A stretch of 64,000 bases of DNA from DATAYA01 sp963754235 (GCA_963754235.1 CAVWFK010000032.1:1-64000); one strand, 5' to 3'. Positions 7,900 to 16,265 are shown, counted from the first letter of the stretch. Numbers and translations are program-made. The notes: generated from the sequence alone by a model not told the origin.

Positions 7900-9674
7900 A
7901 TGTTCTTCCGCATCAAGCCGTCCGGAGAGCGCCGCTACCTGCAGATCGTCGAGAACACGCGCGACGGCACGCGCACGGTGCAGCGCGTGCTGGCCACGCT
8001 CGGTCGCATCGAGGACCTCGAAGCCGACGGCAAGCTCGATGCCCTGCTGCGCTCGGGGGCCCGGTTCTCCGAGACCGCCCTGCTGATCTCCAGCCTGCAG
8101 GCCGGAACGCTGCAGACCAGCGCCAGTGTGCGCATCGGCGCGCCGATGATCTTTGGCCGGCTGTGGGAACAGACCGGCTGCCGCGCGGTGATCGAGCGGC
8201 TCGCCGCGGGGCGGAGCTTCGGCTTTGCGCTGGAACGCGCGGTGTTTGCCAGCGTGCTGCATCGGCTGGTGGTCTCCGGCTCCGATCGCGCCGGCGAGAA
8301 ATGGCTGGATGCCTATCAGATCGACGGCGCCGACGGCCTGGAGCTGCACCAGCTGTATCGGGCGATGGCTTGGCTGGGCGAGGAGCTGGCCGACCAGAGT
8401 GGGGCGACGCGCGCGCCCCGCCGCAACAAGAGCCTGCCCTCGGGCCGGCAAAGCCGGACCCGGGGGATCTGATCGAGGAGGCGCTGTTCGCGCGCCGGCG
8501 CAGCCTGTTCAGCGATCTCTCCGTGGTGCTGTTCGACACCACTTCGCTGATGTTCTATGGCGCCGGCGGCGAGAGCTTCGGCCGGCACGGCAAGTCGAAG
8601 GACCATCGACCCGATCTGCGGCAGGTGATCGTGGGCGTCGTGCTCGATGCTGACGGTCGGCCGATCTGCTCGGAGACCTGGCCTGGGAACGCCACCGACG
8701 TGAAGGCGCTGCTGCCGGTCGTGGCGCGCCTGCGCGAGCGCTTCGGCATTGTGCGGATGTGCGTGGTTGCCGACCGCGGCGTGATCAGCGCCGAGACGAT
8801 CGGCACGCTGGAGGCACATGGCATCGAGTACATCCTCGGCGCGCGCGAACGCAGCGATGGCGAGGTGCGCGAGGTCGTGCTGGCCGACCGCAAGCCGATG
8901 GTGCCGCTGATCATCCCGCGGGCGCGGGGAGCCGAGACGGCGATTGAGGTCAAGGAGGTGGTGGTCGGCGACTGGGGGCCTGGGGCCAAGCCGCGGCGCT
9001 ACGTGGTCTGCTTCAACCCCGAGGAGGCCCGGCGAGACGCAGCCGCACGGGCCGCCATCGTCGAGAGCCTGCGGCTGAAGCTGCAGCAAGGCGACAAGGG
9101 GTTGGTCGGCAACGCCGGCTATCGCCGGTTTCTCGCCACTCCGCGCGACGGGCACTTCGAAATCGACGCCGAGCGGATCACTGAAGACGCCCGTTTCGAC
9201 GGTCTCTATGTGCTGCGCACCAACAGCAAGCTTCCTGCTTTGTCGGTTGCCCTGGCGTACCGGCAGCTCTGGAAGGTGGAGGCCATTTTTAGGACGGCAA
9301 AGTCGACCCTGGAGACACGACCGATCTATCATCAATCCGACGCCGCCATCGCCGGCCACCTGTTTTGTTCGTTTCTCGCCCTGCTGCTGCGCAAGGAACT
9401 CGACGAGCGACTGGCCGCCGCAGACGTGAGTGCGGAGTGGGGCGATATCGTGCGCGACCTCGATCGCGTCGAGCAGATGACGGTCGAGCAAGCGACCAAG
9501 CGCTTCCTGCTGCGGCCCCACGCGCCGGGTTGCGCCGGCAGCGTATTCAAGGCGGCCGGCGTCGCCTTGCCGCCGCTGGTGTGTCAGCTGCCGAGCGCGA
9601 CGCCGCCACCGATCGCGGCACCCGCGCCACCGCCGCGTCGCGGACGCCCGCGGCGTGGTGCCACGCCCGATTGA
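7900..9674 (+). pseudogene. IS1634-family transposase, frameshifted (copy 1)
   Basis: The N-terminal frame from ATG 7900 (MFFRIKPSGERRYLQIVE) ends at 8472. The catalytic part continues one frame over to 9674, with VVLFDTTSLMF (first Asp), VVADRGVISAE (second Asp) and YRQLWKVEAIFRTAKS (Glu). By alignment with the related copy near 48.8 kb, where the same joint is in frame (TKDLIEERLF), 35 bp at 8431-8465 look inserted; they form a GC-rich hairpin and shift the frame. A programmed shift is possible, but no slippery heptamer is seen. I could not define the terminal inverted repeats; the element should begin after hemJ and end close to 9680. Confidence 0.8.
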
Positions 9675-9715
9675 ATTTCCCGGATTCGCGTTCCCGATCA
9701 ATCAGTTCGCGATTC

Positions 9716-9895
9716 TTGGTGTCCAACTTCAGCCTGGCGGGCGCGCCCGACGACCGCGCTCGCGCCGCTGCCGAGGAGGTTGCGGCGTACGAGAACCGGC
9801 TGGGGAATGTCGAGACGAAGCTTGCTGTCCTCACCTGGATGGTGGGCGCCAACATCGCGCTCACAATTGCGGTCGTCGTTAAGCTGTTCCACTGA
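9716..9895 (+). pseudogene. C-terminal remnant of a small coiled-coil/membrane-anchor protein
   Basis: The frame reads AAEEVAAYENRLGNVETKLA followed by one hydrophobic helix (WMVGANIALTIAVVVKLF) and a stop. This is the layout of DUF1640/CCDC90-type tail-anchored coiled-coil proteins. It has no start of its own; its 5' part runs into the end of the IS1634-family element. A short frame at 7681 (MMSQLFDALRLAQ) on the other side of the element could be its N-terminus, which would make this an IS-split gene. That link is inference only. Confidence 0.4.
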
Positions 9896-9939
9896 TCCTG
9901 GACCCGCGCCAAGCCGCTAGCGACCTTCCCGGCCGCCCT

Positions 9940-12291
9940 TCACGTCTCGGCATCAAACAGCGGCATCGCCGACCGCTCCGGGCGTTCGAGATCGGCGCTC
10001 AACAGCGCCACGCCCACCTCGCCCTTGTAGAGACTGTCGCGGCGCAGCGACCACTCGCCGATCGCTTTCGCGCCATCCTCCGCCAGTGCGCGCGCGCGAT
10101 CGAGCCAAATCGCCTCGCCGGTGTGCCGATAGAGGTTCAGCATCGCGTAGGCACGTCCTGCCGCGCCGCAGCAAAGGTCGCCAAAGCTGCGCGGCTCCTG
10201 CCACGCATTCCAGGCCGCGCGCCGCGCCAACCCCTCGAACCCCGCATCGCCGAAGCTGCGCTGCGCGAGCGCCCACAGATGCACCAGCCCGCCGCTGCCG
10301 TTGCACCAGCCCGGCATGGCGCCGACAGTCGTGCCGTCGCCGGCCAGCCAGGGCCAGCGCAGCCCCTCGCCGGCCGGCTCCGCCATCGCCGCGAGCTGCC
10401 GCAGCCGCGCCTCGATCTGCGGCTCCGGATCGCCGCCCTCGGACGCCTCGCGCCAGCGCAGCAGCGCGAACAGCACACCGCCCCAGCCGTGGGCGATGCC
10501 AAGATTGAGCGCCTGCGGCGTCCCCAGGGGCGGCAGCGCGGCCATCCGGTCCTGGATCTCGCGCGTCACCTCCTCGCCCAGCACGACGATCGCCTCGCGC
10601 AGCGCGGTGCAGTCCTCTGGGGTCGCGGCCAACAGTGCGGCGCAGCCCAGCAGCGTGCCCGACCGTCCGATGGTGACGTCGAGGCTGTCGCACGCGCCGC
10701 GCGATCGCGCGACGAACCGAGCGGTCGCCTCCGCCGCTGTTACCGGATCGCCGAGCGCGCGCGCCACCAGCGCCTGCGTGCAGGCAACCCCGGCGGCGGT
10801 GTGGAACAGCGATACGCGTCCGACGGTTGCCGGAGAGAGGTCGAGTTCCGGATCGTAGAAGGCCGCCTCGTCACCCGCGTGGCGCTCGGCCCGCATGCAC
10901 CACAGCTCCGCCATCGACAGCAGCGCCGGATCCTCGCGGATGCTCGCAATCCGATAGAGCGCGTAGGCGATGCCGGCCGCGCCCGTGTTGACCGAGCAGA
11001 GCGGCGTCGTCCCATCGAGCGCCCTGTAGGCCGCCCCGTCGATCGTGGCGCGATCGAGGAACGAGCGCAGCAGTCCGGCCACCGCACCGTCCGGCCCCGG
11101 CGTCGGCGCCGGCCGCGCGGCGGCGGCCAGAGTGTCGGCGAACTCCGCCACGGACGCGAACCGCGCTCCCGCCTCCTTCGCCAAGGCGCGGTGCAGCACC
11201 CGCTCCACCTCTGTCCACGGCCGGGCGCCGTGGCGGATGAACGGCACCGGCCGCTCCTCGATGATCTGCCGGAGCATCCGCGACCGATCCGCCGAGAAGT
11301 CCAGATAGGGCCGCCCCACCAGCAGCTCGCGCAGCAGCGCCGCCAAGCCGTACTGTTCGGCGGCCGCATCCACCGGTGGCGGCGCGGCCTCAGCGCTCGC
11401 CGCCGCCGCCCAGGCCGGGTCGAGATAGAACGGCACGCCGCCGCGCGGCGGTGATACCGGGTCGTGCCCCGGGCGGTGCGCGAGCCCGAAATCCAGCACG
11501 CGGACCGCACCGTCCTCCGCCAGCACGTTGTTGGGATGCACGTCGCCGTGGATCACGCCGCGAGCGTGCAGCTCGGCGTAGGCGCGCAGCACGGCGACGC
11601 ACAGCGCGAGCAGCCGTCGGGACGCGTCGCCCCCGCTCTCGGCCCGCAGCTTGCCCGCGAGCGCCGGCGCCGGCACGCCCTCGCACCATTCCAGCAGCAG
11701 GTATGGCCGGCCCGCCTCCTCGCCGGCTTCGATCAGTCGCGGTGCGGCGCTGCCGGCGAGATGCCGCAACAGCCGCGCCTCGCGCTGCATCGCCGGGCGC
11801 ATGGCATCGGCATGACCGGGGCGGGCGAGCTTGAGCGCCGCGATCCGGCCTGTGGCGTCGCGCACCCGATGCACCTCGGTGTCCTCGACGACATGCGCCG
11901 TGCGTTCGATCGTCCATCCCGCGTAGCTCTCGCCGGGCTCGAGGCTGGCGCGGATGCGCTGCGCCCGGTCGGATGCGGCCGGGACCAGGATGCCGGCCGC
12001 GATCAGGTCCCGCAGCAGCGGGAACGCCGCTTCGAGCGCCTGCTGCGCATCGAGCGCCCGTGGCTTGCTGAACGCCAGCACCGCATCCACGATCGTCTTC
12101 GGCGCCCGGAAGCTCTCAAGCAGTTCGGCCGCGTCCGGATCGACGAGCTTTGAAGGATGCCGGGCGTGCGGGCGCGTGATCACGTAGTCGCCGGCCTCTC
12201 CCGGCAACTGCGCCCGCAGTTCGGGGGCGACCTGGGCAGTCGGGAAGACGAGCACGTCCTCCGGCAGGATAAAGGGGGCGTTGATGCTCAC
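9940..12291 (-). CDS. RRE-like / protein kinase / LanC-like cyclase fusion (lanthipeptide synthetase-like)
   Basis: The 783-residue protein starts at GTG 12291, overlapping the upstream stop by four bases. Residues 1 to about 95 form a small PqqD/RRE-like region (HPSKLVDPDAAELLESF, then AFPLLRDLIAAGILVP). Residues about 115-410 are a Ser/Thr-kinase-like domain with ALKLAR (VAIK-type Lys, ~155), HGDVHPNNVL (catalytic loop, ~250) and VLDFGLAH (DFG, ~268). Residues about 430-783 are LanC-like with GIAHGWGGVLFAL (~600), PGWCNGSGG (~660) and LCCGAAGRAY (~704), giving a three-Cys zinc site of the CCG type known from some LanM enzymes. Known class III/IV synthetases phosphorylate Ser/Thr, eliminate and cyclise with Cys. 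A lyase domain is absent here, but the gene upstream may supply it. Function is inferred. Confidence 0.8.
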   Translation of the reverse strand: MSINAPFILPEDVLVFPTAQVAPELRAQLPGEAGDYVITRPHARHPSKLVDPDAAELLESFRAPKTIVDAVLAFSKPRALDAQQALEAAFPLLRDLIAAGILVPAASDRAQRIRASLEPGESYAGWTIERTAHVVEDTEVHRVRDATGRIAALKLARPGHADAMRPAMQREARLLRHLAGSAAPRLIEAGEEAGRPYLLLEWCEGVPAPALAGKLRAESGGDASRRLLALCVAVLRAYAELHARGVIHGDVHPNNVLAEDGAVRVLDFGLAHRPGHDPVSPPRGGVPFYLDPAWAAAASAEAAPPPVDAAAEQYGLAALLRELLVGRPYLDFSADRSRMLRQIIEERPVPFIRHGARPWTEVERVLHRALAKEAGARFASVAEFADTLAAAARPAPTPGPDGAVAGLLRSFLDRATIDGAAYRALDGTTPLCSVNTGAAGIAYALYRIASIREDPALLSMAELWCMRAERHAGDEAAFYDPELDLSPATVGRVSLFHTAAGVACTQALVARALGDPVTAAEATARFVARSRGACDSLDVTIGRSGTLLGCAALLAATPEDCTALREAIVVLGEEVTREIQDRMAALPPLGTPQALNLGIAHGWGGVLFALLRWREASEGGDPEPQIEARLRQLAAMAEPAGEGLRWPWLAGDGTTVGAMPGWCNGSGGLVHLWALAQRSFGDAGFEGLARRAAWNAWQEPRSFGDLCCGAAGRAYAMLNLYRHTGEAIWLDRARALAEDGAKAIGEWSLRRDSLYKGEVGVALLSADLERPERSAMPLFDAET

Positions 12292-13112
12292 GCGGCTGCT
12301 CCTGTCCGGCTGGGCGGGGGGCTTCGCGCCCAGATGTCCGGCGCCGGAGCCCAGGTGACGGGATCGACGCCCGCTGCCGCTGCCGCCTGGAGCGCCCTCT
12401 GCCACGGTTGCAGATCGCCATCGTCCGCGCCACGCAGGGCTTCGGCCAGCAGCCGTGTGACCCAGGCGCGCCAGCTCGGGCCGAGGCTGGCCGCGACTGA
12501 TCCAGCGGGGGGGTCGAAGCCGCAGGAAAGCAGGCCGTCCCCGCCAAGCTCGGCCGTAAAGGGCACGCCGTGCACCGGGCAGCCGGCGAGGTTGCGAGCG
12601 ATTCGCGCCGCGGCCGCCTGCACGGTGTCGGCGGTTGCGAAATGCACCACGAGCTTGTCGGGCCGCAGCAGGCCCGGTGCATCGGCGCTGTATTTCAGGC
12701 TGAGCACATCCAGGCCATCGAGCGCCGCGAAGGCGGCCCGCACCGCCTCGGCCAGCATCGACGGGTGCGGGCTGACATAGAGTTTCCACATCCCGTCGGT
12801 GGACGCGCTCTGGGTCGAGCGGGCCCGCCAGTAGCGCCAGGGACCGGCCGGCTCGGCAGGTGCTTCCGTCCAGTCGGGGCCGGCCGCCGCGCGCGCGTGC
12901 CGCTCGGCGAGGTCGAGACGCACTCCGGCACCGGCGCCGGCAGCGGCGGGCAGCCGGTTCGAGGCGTAGAGCCGCGCCGCCAGCGCCGCGACCGGCAACT
13001 CCCGAAGCTCCTGGCCGTGGCGCAGCGCCCCAACCGACAGCCGCGCCAGCCGGCCTGACACGGCGCCCTCCCCAAATATCGCGGGCGCGCGGCCGAACGC
13101 GTCCGCGTCCAC
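12288..13112 (-). CDS. HopA1-like putative phosphothreonine/phosphoserine lyase
   Basis: About 274 residues. The start chosen is GTG 13112, 7 bp after the stop of the repeat protein upstream with AGGCGG as ribosome site; a longer frame to 13193 overlaps that gene. The middle reads WKLYVSPHPSMLAEAV, LLRPDKLVVHFATAD and GVPFTAELGGDGLLSCGFD, the pattern of HopA1-type proteins (R.DklVvyF then P.T......G.s.G..P). HopA1 relatives (LanY) serve as the lyase of class V lanthipeptide synthesis. Its stop overlaps the kinase/LanC gene start (GTGA). The family call is from memory of motifs, without alignment. Confidence 0.6.
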   Translation of the reverse strand: MDADAFGRAPAIFGEGAVSGRLARLSVGALRHGQELRELPVAALAARLYASNRLPAAAGAGAGVRLDLAERHARAAAGPDWTEAPAEPAGPWRYWRARSTQSASTDGMWKLYVSPHPSMLAEAVRAAFAALDGLDVLSLKYSADAPGLLRPDKLVVHFATADTVQAAAARIARNLAGCPVHGVPFTAELGGDGLLSCGFDPPAGSVAASLGPSWRAWVTRLLAEALRGADDGDLQPWQRALQAAAAAGVDPVTWAPAPDIWARSPPPSRTGAAA

Positions 13113-13119
13113 CCGCCTG

Positions 13120-14070
13120 TCAGCCCGGTTGCCCGCCAGGACGGCGCTCAAGCTGTGCCCGATGTTCGCGCAGCTCCCGAAGTGCCGCCTCAAGGCGCTC
13201 GATCGCGCGGTCGGCCGCTTCGACCGTTGCCGGCTTCATGCCCGCTTCGGCCGCCCGCTGCTGCTCCGCAATCGCGTCGATCTGCGCCTTCAGTTGCTGC
13301 TTCAGGGCACCGAGCTGGTCGTGCGGCCACGATGGCATGCCGGCCATCATCCCCGGCTGCATTTGCGGAGGCGCCGGGCCGGCGCCGTTCGGCCATGGCG
13401 GCATGCCCGCCATCATGCCCGGCTGCATTTGCGGGTGCTCCGGCCCGCCGCCGTTCGGCCACGGCGGCATGCCCGCCATCATGCCCGGCTGCATTTGCGG
13501 GTATTCCTGCCCGCCGCCGTTCGGCCATGGCGGCATGCCTGCCATCATGCCCGGCTGCATTTGCGGGTATCCCTGCCCGCCGCCGTTCGGCCATGGCGGC
13601 ATGCCTGCGATCATGCCCGGCTGCATTTGCGGGTATCCCTGCCCGCCGCCGTTCGGCCATGGCGGCATGCCTGCGATCATGCCCGGCTGCATTTGCGGGT
13701 ATCCCTGCCCGCCGCCGTTCGGCCAAGGCGGCATGCCCGCCATCATGCCCGGCTGTATTTGCGGGTGCTCCGGCCCGCCGCCGTTCGGCCACGGCCGCAT
13801 GCCCGCCATCATGCCCGGCTGCATTTGCGGGTGCTCCGGCCCGCCGCCGTTCGGCCATGGCGGCATGCCTGCCATCATGCCCGGCTGCATTTGCGGGTAT
13901 CCCTGCCCGCCGCCGTTCGGCCAAGGCGGCATGCCCGTCATCATGCCCGGCTGCATTTGCGGGTATCCCTGCCCGCCGCCGTTCGGCCAAGGCGGCATGC
14001 CCGCCATCATCCCGGGCTGCATCTCCGGGGGTCCCGGGCCGCCCCCGTACCACGGTGGCATGCCGGTCAT
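13120..14070 (-). CDS. Pro/Met/Gly/Trp-rich 22-residue repeat protein with C-terminal coiled coil
   Basis: 316 residues with no recognised family. Residues 1 to about 240 are 11-12 tandem copies of a 22-residue unit, GMMAGMPPWPNGGGQGYPQM plus QP, with variants PEHP, QEYP and PAPP. The unit has no Ser, Thr or Cys. Residues about 245-316 are a charged coiled coil (LKQQLKAQIDAIAEQQRAAE, then AIERLEAALRELREHRAQLE). The short neighbour upstream also ends in a coiled coil, so the two may interact or share a recognition helix. The start ATG 14070 overlaps the upstream stop (ATGA). There is no signal peptide. It may be a structural, carrier or substrate protein of the modification operon. Confidence 0.75.
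   Translation of the reverse strand: MTGMPPWYGGGPGPPEMQPGMMAGMPPWPNGGGQGYPQMQPGMMTGMPPWPNGGGQGYPQMQPGMMAGMPPWPNGGGPEHPQMQPGMMAGMRPWPNGGGPEHPQIQPGMMAGMPPWPNGGGQGYPQMQPGMIAGMPPWPNGGGQGYPQMQPGMIAGMPPWPNGGGQGYPQMQPGMMAGMPPWPNGGGQEYPQMQPGMMAGMPPWPNGGGPEHPQMQPGMMAGMPPWPNGAGPAPPQMQPGMMAGMPSWPHDQLGALKQQLKAQIDAIAEQQRAAEAGMKPATVEAADRAIERLEAALRELREHRAQLERRPGGQPG
13342..14065. repeat. 66-bp tandem repeat array (coding)
   Basis: About eleven 66-bp units, period readily seen from the recurring GCCGCCGTTCGGCCA segment. Several neighbouring units are identical, which suggests recent expansion or conversion. The array lies inside the repeat-protein gene and stays in frame throughout. Confidence 0.9.
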
Positions 14071-14468
14071 CCCTTCCGCTCTGGCGTCTTTCCGCGCGCG
14101 GCCTCGCCGGCCTCCCCCTGACGGCCGCGGTGTTCTTGCAGCACACGCTCCTGCGCCTCGACGCTGGCGAGCGCCAGCTCAAGCTGCTTCCTCAGCGCCT
14201 GCAAGCCCTCCACCGGATCGCCCGGGCCAACCTGGCCCGGAATGGCAGTGATGGCCGGACATACCTGCTGTACCTGCGGAAGTGTCACGAACGTGTGGTA
14301 GTAGTAGCCACAATGGCTGAAGTAGTTCCAGCCGCAGTAGCTGTAGTAGGCATAGCCGCAGTAGCTGTAGTAATTCCAGCCGCAGTAGCTGTAGTAGGCG
14401 TAACCGCAGTACAACTGCGGCGATGCAGCCGGATTGATCGGCATTGCGAGGTCTTGTGCCCGGAACAT
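14067..14468 (-). CDS. Tyr/Cys/Ser octapeptide-repeat protein, candidate RiPP precursor
   Basis: 133 residues starting at ATG 14468 behind a strong site (GGAGGGAGAAA). Residues about 20-58 are four and a half copies of an 8-residue unit alternating YCGYAYYS and YCGWNYYS, the last being HCGYYYH. Each unit carries one Cys and one Ser, giving repeated Ser-x-Cys spacing. The rest holds VQQVCPAIT and a coiled coil (LRKQLELALASVEAQERVLQ). No family is recognised. It is the first gene of a coupled operon with a HopA1-like protein and a kinase/LanC-like fusion, so a lanthionine-bearing substrate is a reasonable guess. The repeat lies N-terminal rather than C-terminal, unlike ordinary lanthipeptide precursors. 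A structural surface protein is the alternative. Confidence 0.75.
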   Translation of the reverse strand: MFRAQDLAMPINPAASPQLYCGYAYYSYCGWNYYSYCGYAYYSYCGWNYFSHCGYYYHTFVTLPQVQQVCPAITAIPGQVGPGDPVEGLQALRKQLELALASVEAQERVLQEHRGRQGEAGEAARGKTPERKG

Positions 14469-14972
14469 TTTCTCCCTCCGCTTCAGGCAGCAATTTTCAG
14501 TCTGTGACGGCGAGATTTTTACGGCAACCGATACATCTCACCCGGCGGCAGTGCAGCCGGATGCCCGTCCCGTTAAGAGGCGGCGCCCGCATGGCGCCGC
14601 AGATATGTTCGATCGCAGAATCAGCTTGCCGGAATCCGCGGCCCGGCGCCACCAACTTTTTGCGCGAAGATAACGGAACGATTGGAAACTGATTGCATAG
14701 GCCGCTAACCGGCATCTCCGGCGCCCGGAGCCGCCGGGGCGCAGCGTCCCGGCGCAACTTCGCCCGCGAGCGCCTTGATCTACCGCGAGGATGCCCGTTG
14801 ACACGGCGCCCGGCGATCACTATAATCCCTCGCTATCGGGCCTTGGCGTTACGCGCCGGCCTGGTTTCCCGCCCCATCGGACAGCGCCCCTCGCCCGGCG
14901 GACGAGGCGGGCGCCCGTAAAACGGACGCGCCTGCGGCTGTCCTCCTCTCCCCTCCCCCGAGGCCCACCCCA
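14469..14972. other. Divergent gap between the repeat-protein operon and rho
   Basis: 504 bp without a credible gene. It must contain promoters for the leftward four-gene operon and for rho. The stretch around 14655-14700 is relatively AT-rich. Long rho leaders are known sites of autogenous control in other bacteria; nothing here demonstrates that. Confidence 0.4.
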
Positions 14973-16247
14973 ATGCATCTTGCCGAACTGAAGGCAAAAT
15001 CCCCGGCGGATCTGCTCAGCTTCGCCGAATTGCTACAGATCGAGAACGCCTCCTCCCTGCGCAAGCAGGACATGATGTTCGCGATCCTCAAGAACCTCGC
15101 CGACAACGACCAGTCGATCGCCGGGGAGGGGACGCTCGAAATCCTCTCCGACGGGTTCGGCTTCCTGCGCTCGCCGGAAGCGAACTACCTGCCGGGGCCG
15201 GACGATATCTATGTCTCGCCGAGCCAGGTCCGACGCTTCGGCCTGCGCACCGGCGATACCGTTGAAGGCCAGATCCGGGCGCCCAAGGAAGGCGAGCGGT
15301 ACTTCGCGCTGCTCAAGCTCGATACCGTCAATTTCGAGCCGCCCGAGGCGGTGCGCCACCGCATCAACTTCGACAATCTCACCCCGCTCTACCCCGACCG
15401 GCGCCTGAAGATGGAGGTGGAGAACTTCCAGTCCGTCGCCAAGGGTCCGAGCAAGGACAACACGCCGCGCGTGATCGATCTGATCGCGCCGATCGGCCGC
15501 GGCCAGCGCGCGCTGATCGTGGCCCCGCCGCGCACCGGCAAGACGGTGATGCTGCAGAACATCGCGACCGCGATCGCATCGAACAATCCGGAAGTCTTCC
15601 TGATCGTGCTGCTGATCGACGAGCGGCCCGAGGAAGTCACCGACATGGCGCGCAGCGTCAAGGGCGAAGTCATCAGCTCGACTTTCGACGAGCCGGCGAC
15701 GCGCCATGTCCAGGTGACGGAGATGGTGCTCGAGAAGGCCAAGCGCCTCGTCGAGCACAAGCGCGACGTGGTGATCCTGCTCGACAGCATCACCCGCCTC
15801 GCCCGCGCCTACAACACCGTGGTGCCCTCGTCGGGCAAGGTGCTGACCGGCGGCGTCGATGCCAACGCGCTGCAACGGCCGAAGCGCTTCTTCGGTGCCG
15901 CGCGCAACATCGAGGAGGGCGGGTCTCTCACCATCATCGCGACCGCGCTCGTCGATACCGGCAGCCGCATGGACGAGGTGATCTTCGAGGAGTTCAAGGG
16001 CACCGGCAACTCCGAGATCATCCTGGACCGCAAGCTCTCCGACAAGCGCACCTTCCCGGCGATCGACATCACCAAGTCGGGCACCCGCAAGGAGGAGCTG
16101 CTGGTCGAGAAGGGGACGCTGTCGAAGATGTGGGTGCTGCGCCGCATCCTCAATCCGATGGGCACCGTCGATGCGATGGAGTTCCTGCTCGACAAGCTGA
16201 AATACAGCAAGACCAACCAGGATTTCTTCGACGCGATGAATACGTAG
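14973..16247 (+). CDS. rho: Transcription termination factor Rho
   Basis: Rho is a hexameric RNA-dependent ATPase that ends transcription. The 424-residue protein has the N-terminal Rho_N helix bundle (MHLAELKAKSPADLLSFAE), the cold-shock-like RNA-binding domain (LEILSDGFGFLRSPEANYLPG), a Walker A motif APPRTGKTVML at about residue 184, Walker B VILLDSITRLARAYN, and the Q-loop/R-loop segment SGKVLTGGVDA. It ends with the conserved NTNQDFFDAM-type tail (KTNQDFFDAMNT). Length and motifs are normal. It is the downstream end of the heme-rho gene order. A strong hairpin follows within 20 bp. Confidence 0.97.
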   Translation: MHLAELKAKSPADLLSFAELLQIENASSLRKQDMMFAILKNLADNDQSIAGEGTLEILSDGFGFLRSPEANYLPGPDDIYVSPSQVRRFGLRTGDTVEGQIRAPKEGERYFALLKLDTVNFEPPEAVRHRINFDNLTPLYPDRRLKMEVENFQSVAKGPSKDNTPRVIDLIAPIGRGQRALIVAPPRTGKTVMLQNIATAIASNNPEVFLIVLLIDERPEEVTDMARSVKGEVISSTFDEPATRHVQVTEMVLEKAKRLVEHKRDVVILLDSITRLARAYNTVVPSSGKVLTGGVDANALQRPKRFFGAARNIEEGGSLTIIATALVDTGSRMDEVIFEEFKGTGNSEIILDRKLSDKRTFPAIDITKSGTRKEELLVEKGTLSKMWVLRRILNPMGTVDAMEFLLDKLKYSKTNQDFFDAMNT

Positions 16248-16265
16248 CATCGGTGAGCGTTCAAG

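Noticed and set aside
8415..8472. Programmed -1 frameshift in the IS1634-family transposase
   Set aside because: A hairpin is present but no slippery heptamer was found, and the related copy is in frame at this joint.
13342..14065. CRISPR-like array
   Set aside because: The repeats are contiguous without spacers, in frame and translate to a periodic protein.
12860..14251. Plus-strand Cys/Pro-rich repeat protein (GGMPAIMPGCICG type)
   Set aside because: It is antisense to the tandem repeat and to the HopA1-like gene. The minus-strand genes have a coupled start/stop arrangement and ribosome sites, the plus strand does not.
14179..14493. Leu-rich reading of the 24-bp repeat in the next frame (LQLLRL-type)
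   Set aside because: It is an alternate-frame shadow of the YCG repeat; the chosen frame has the ribosome site and the coupled downstream start.
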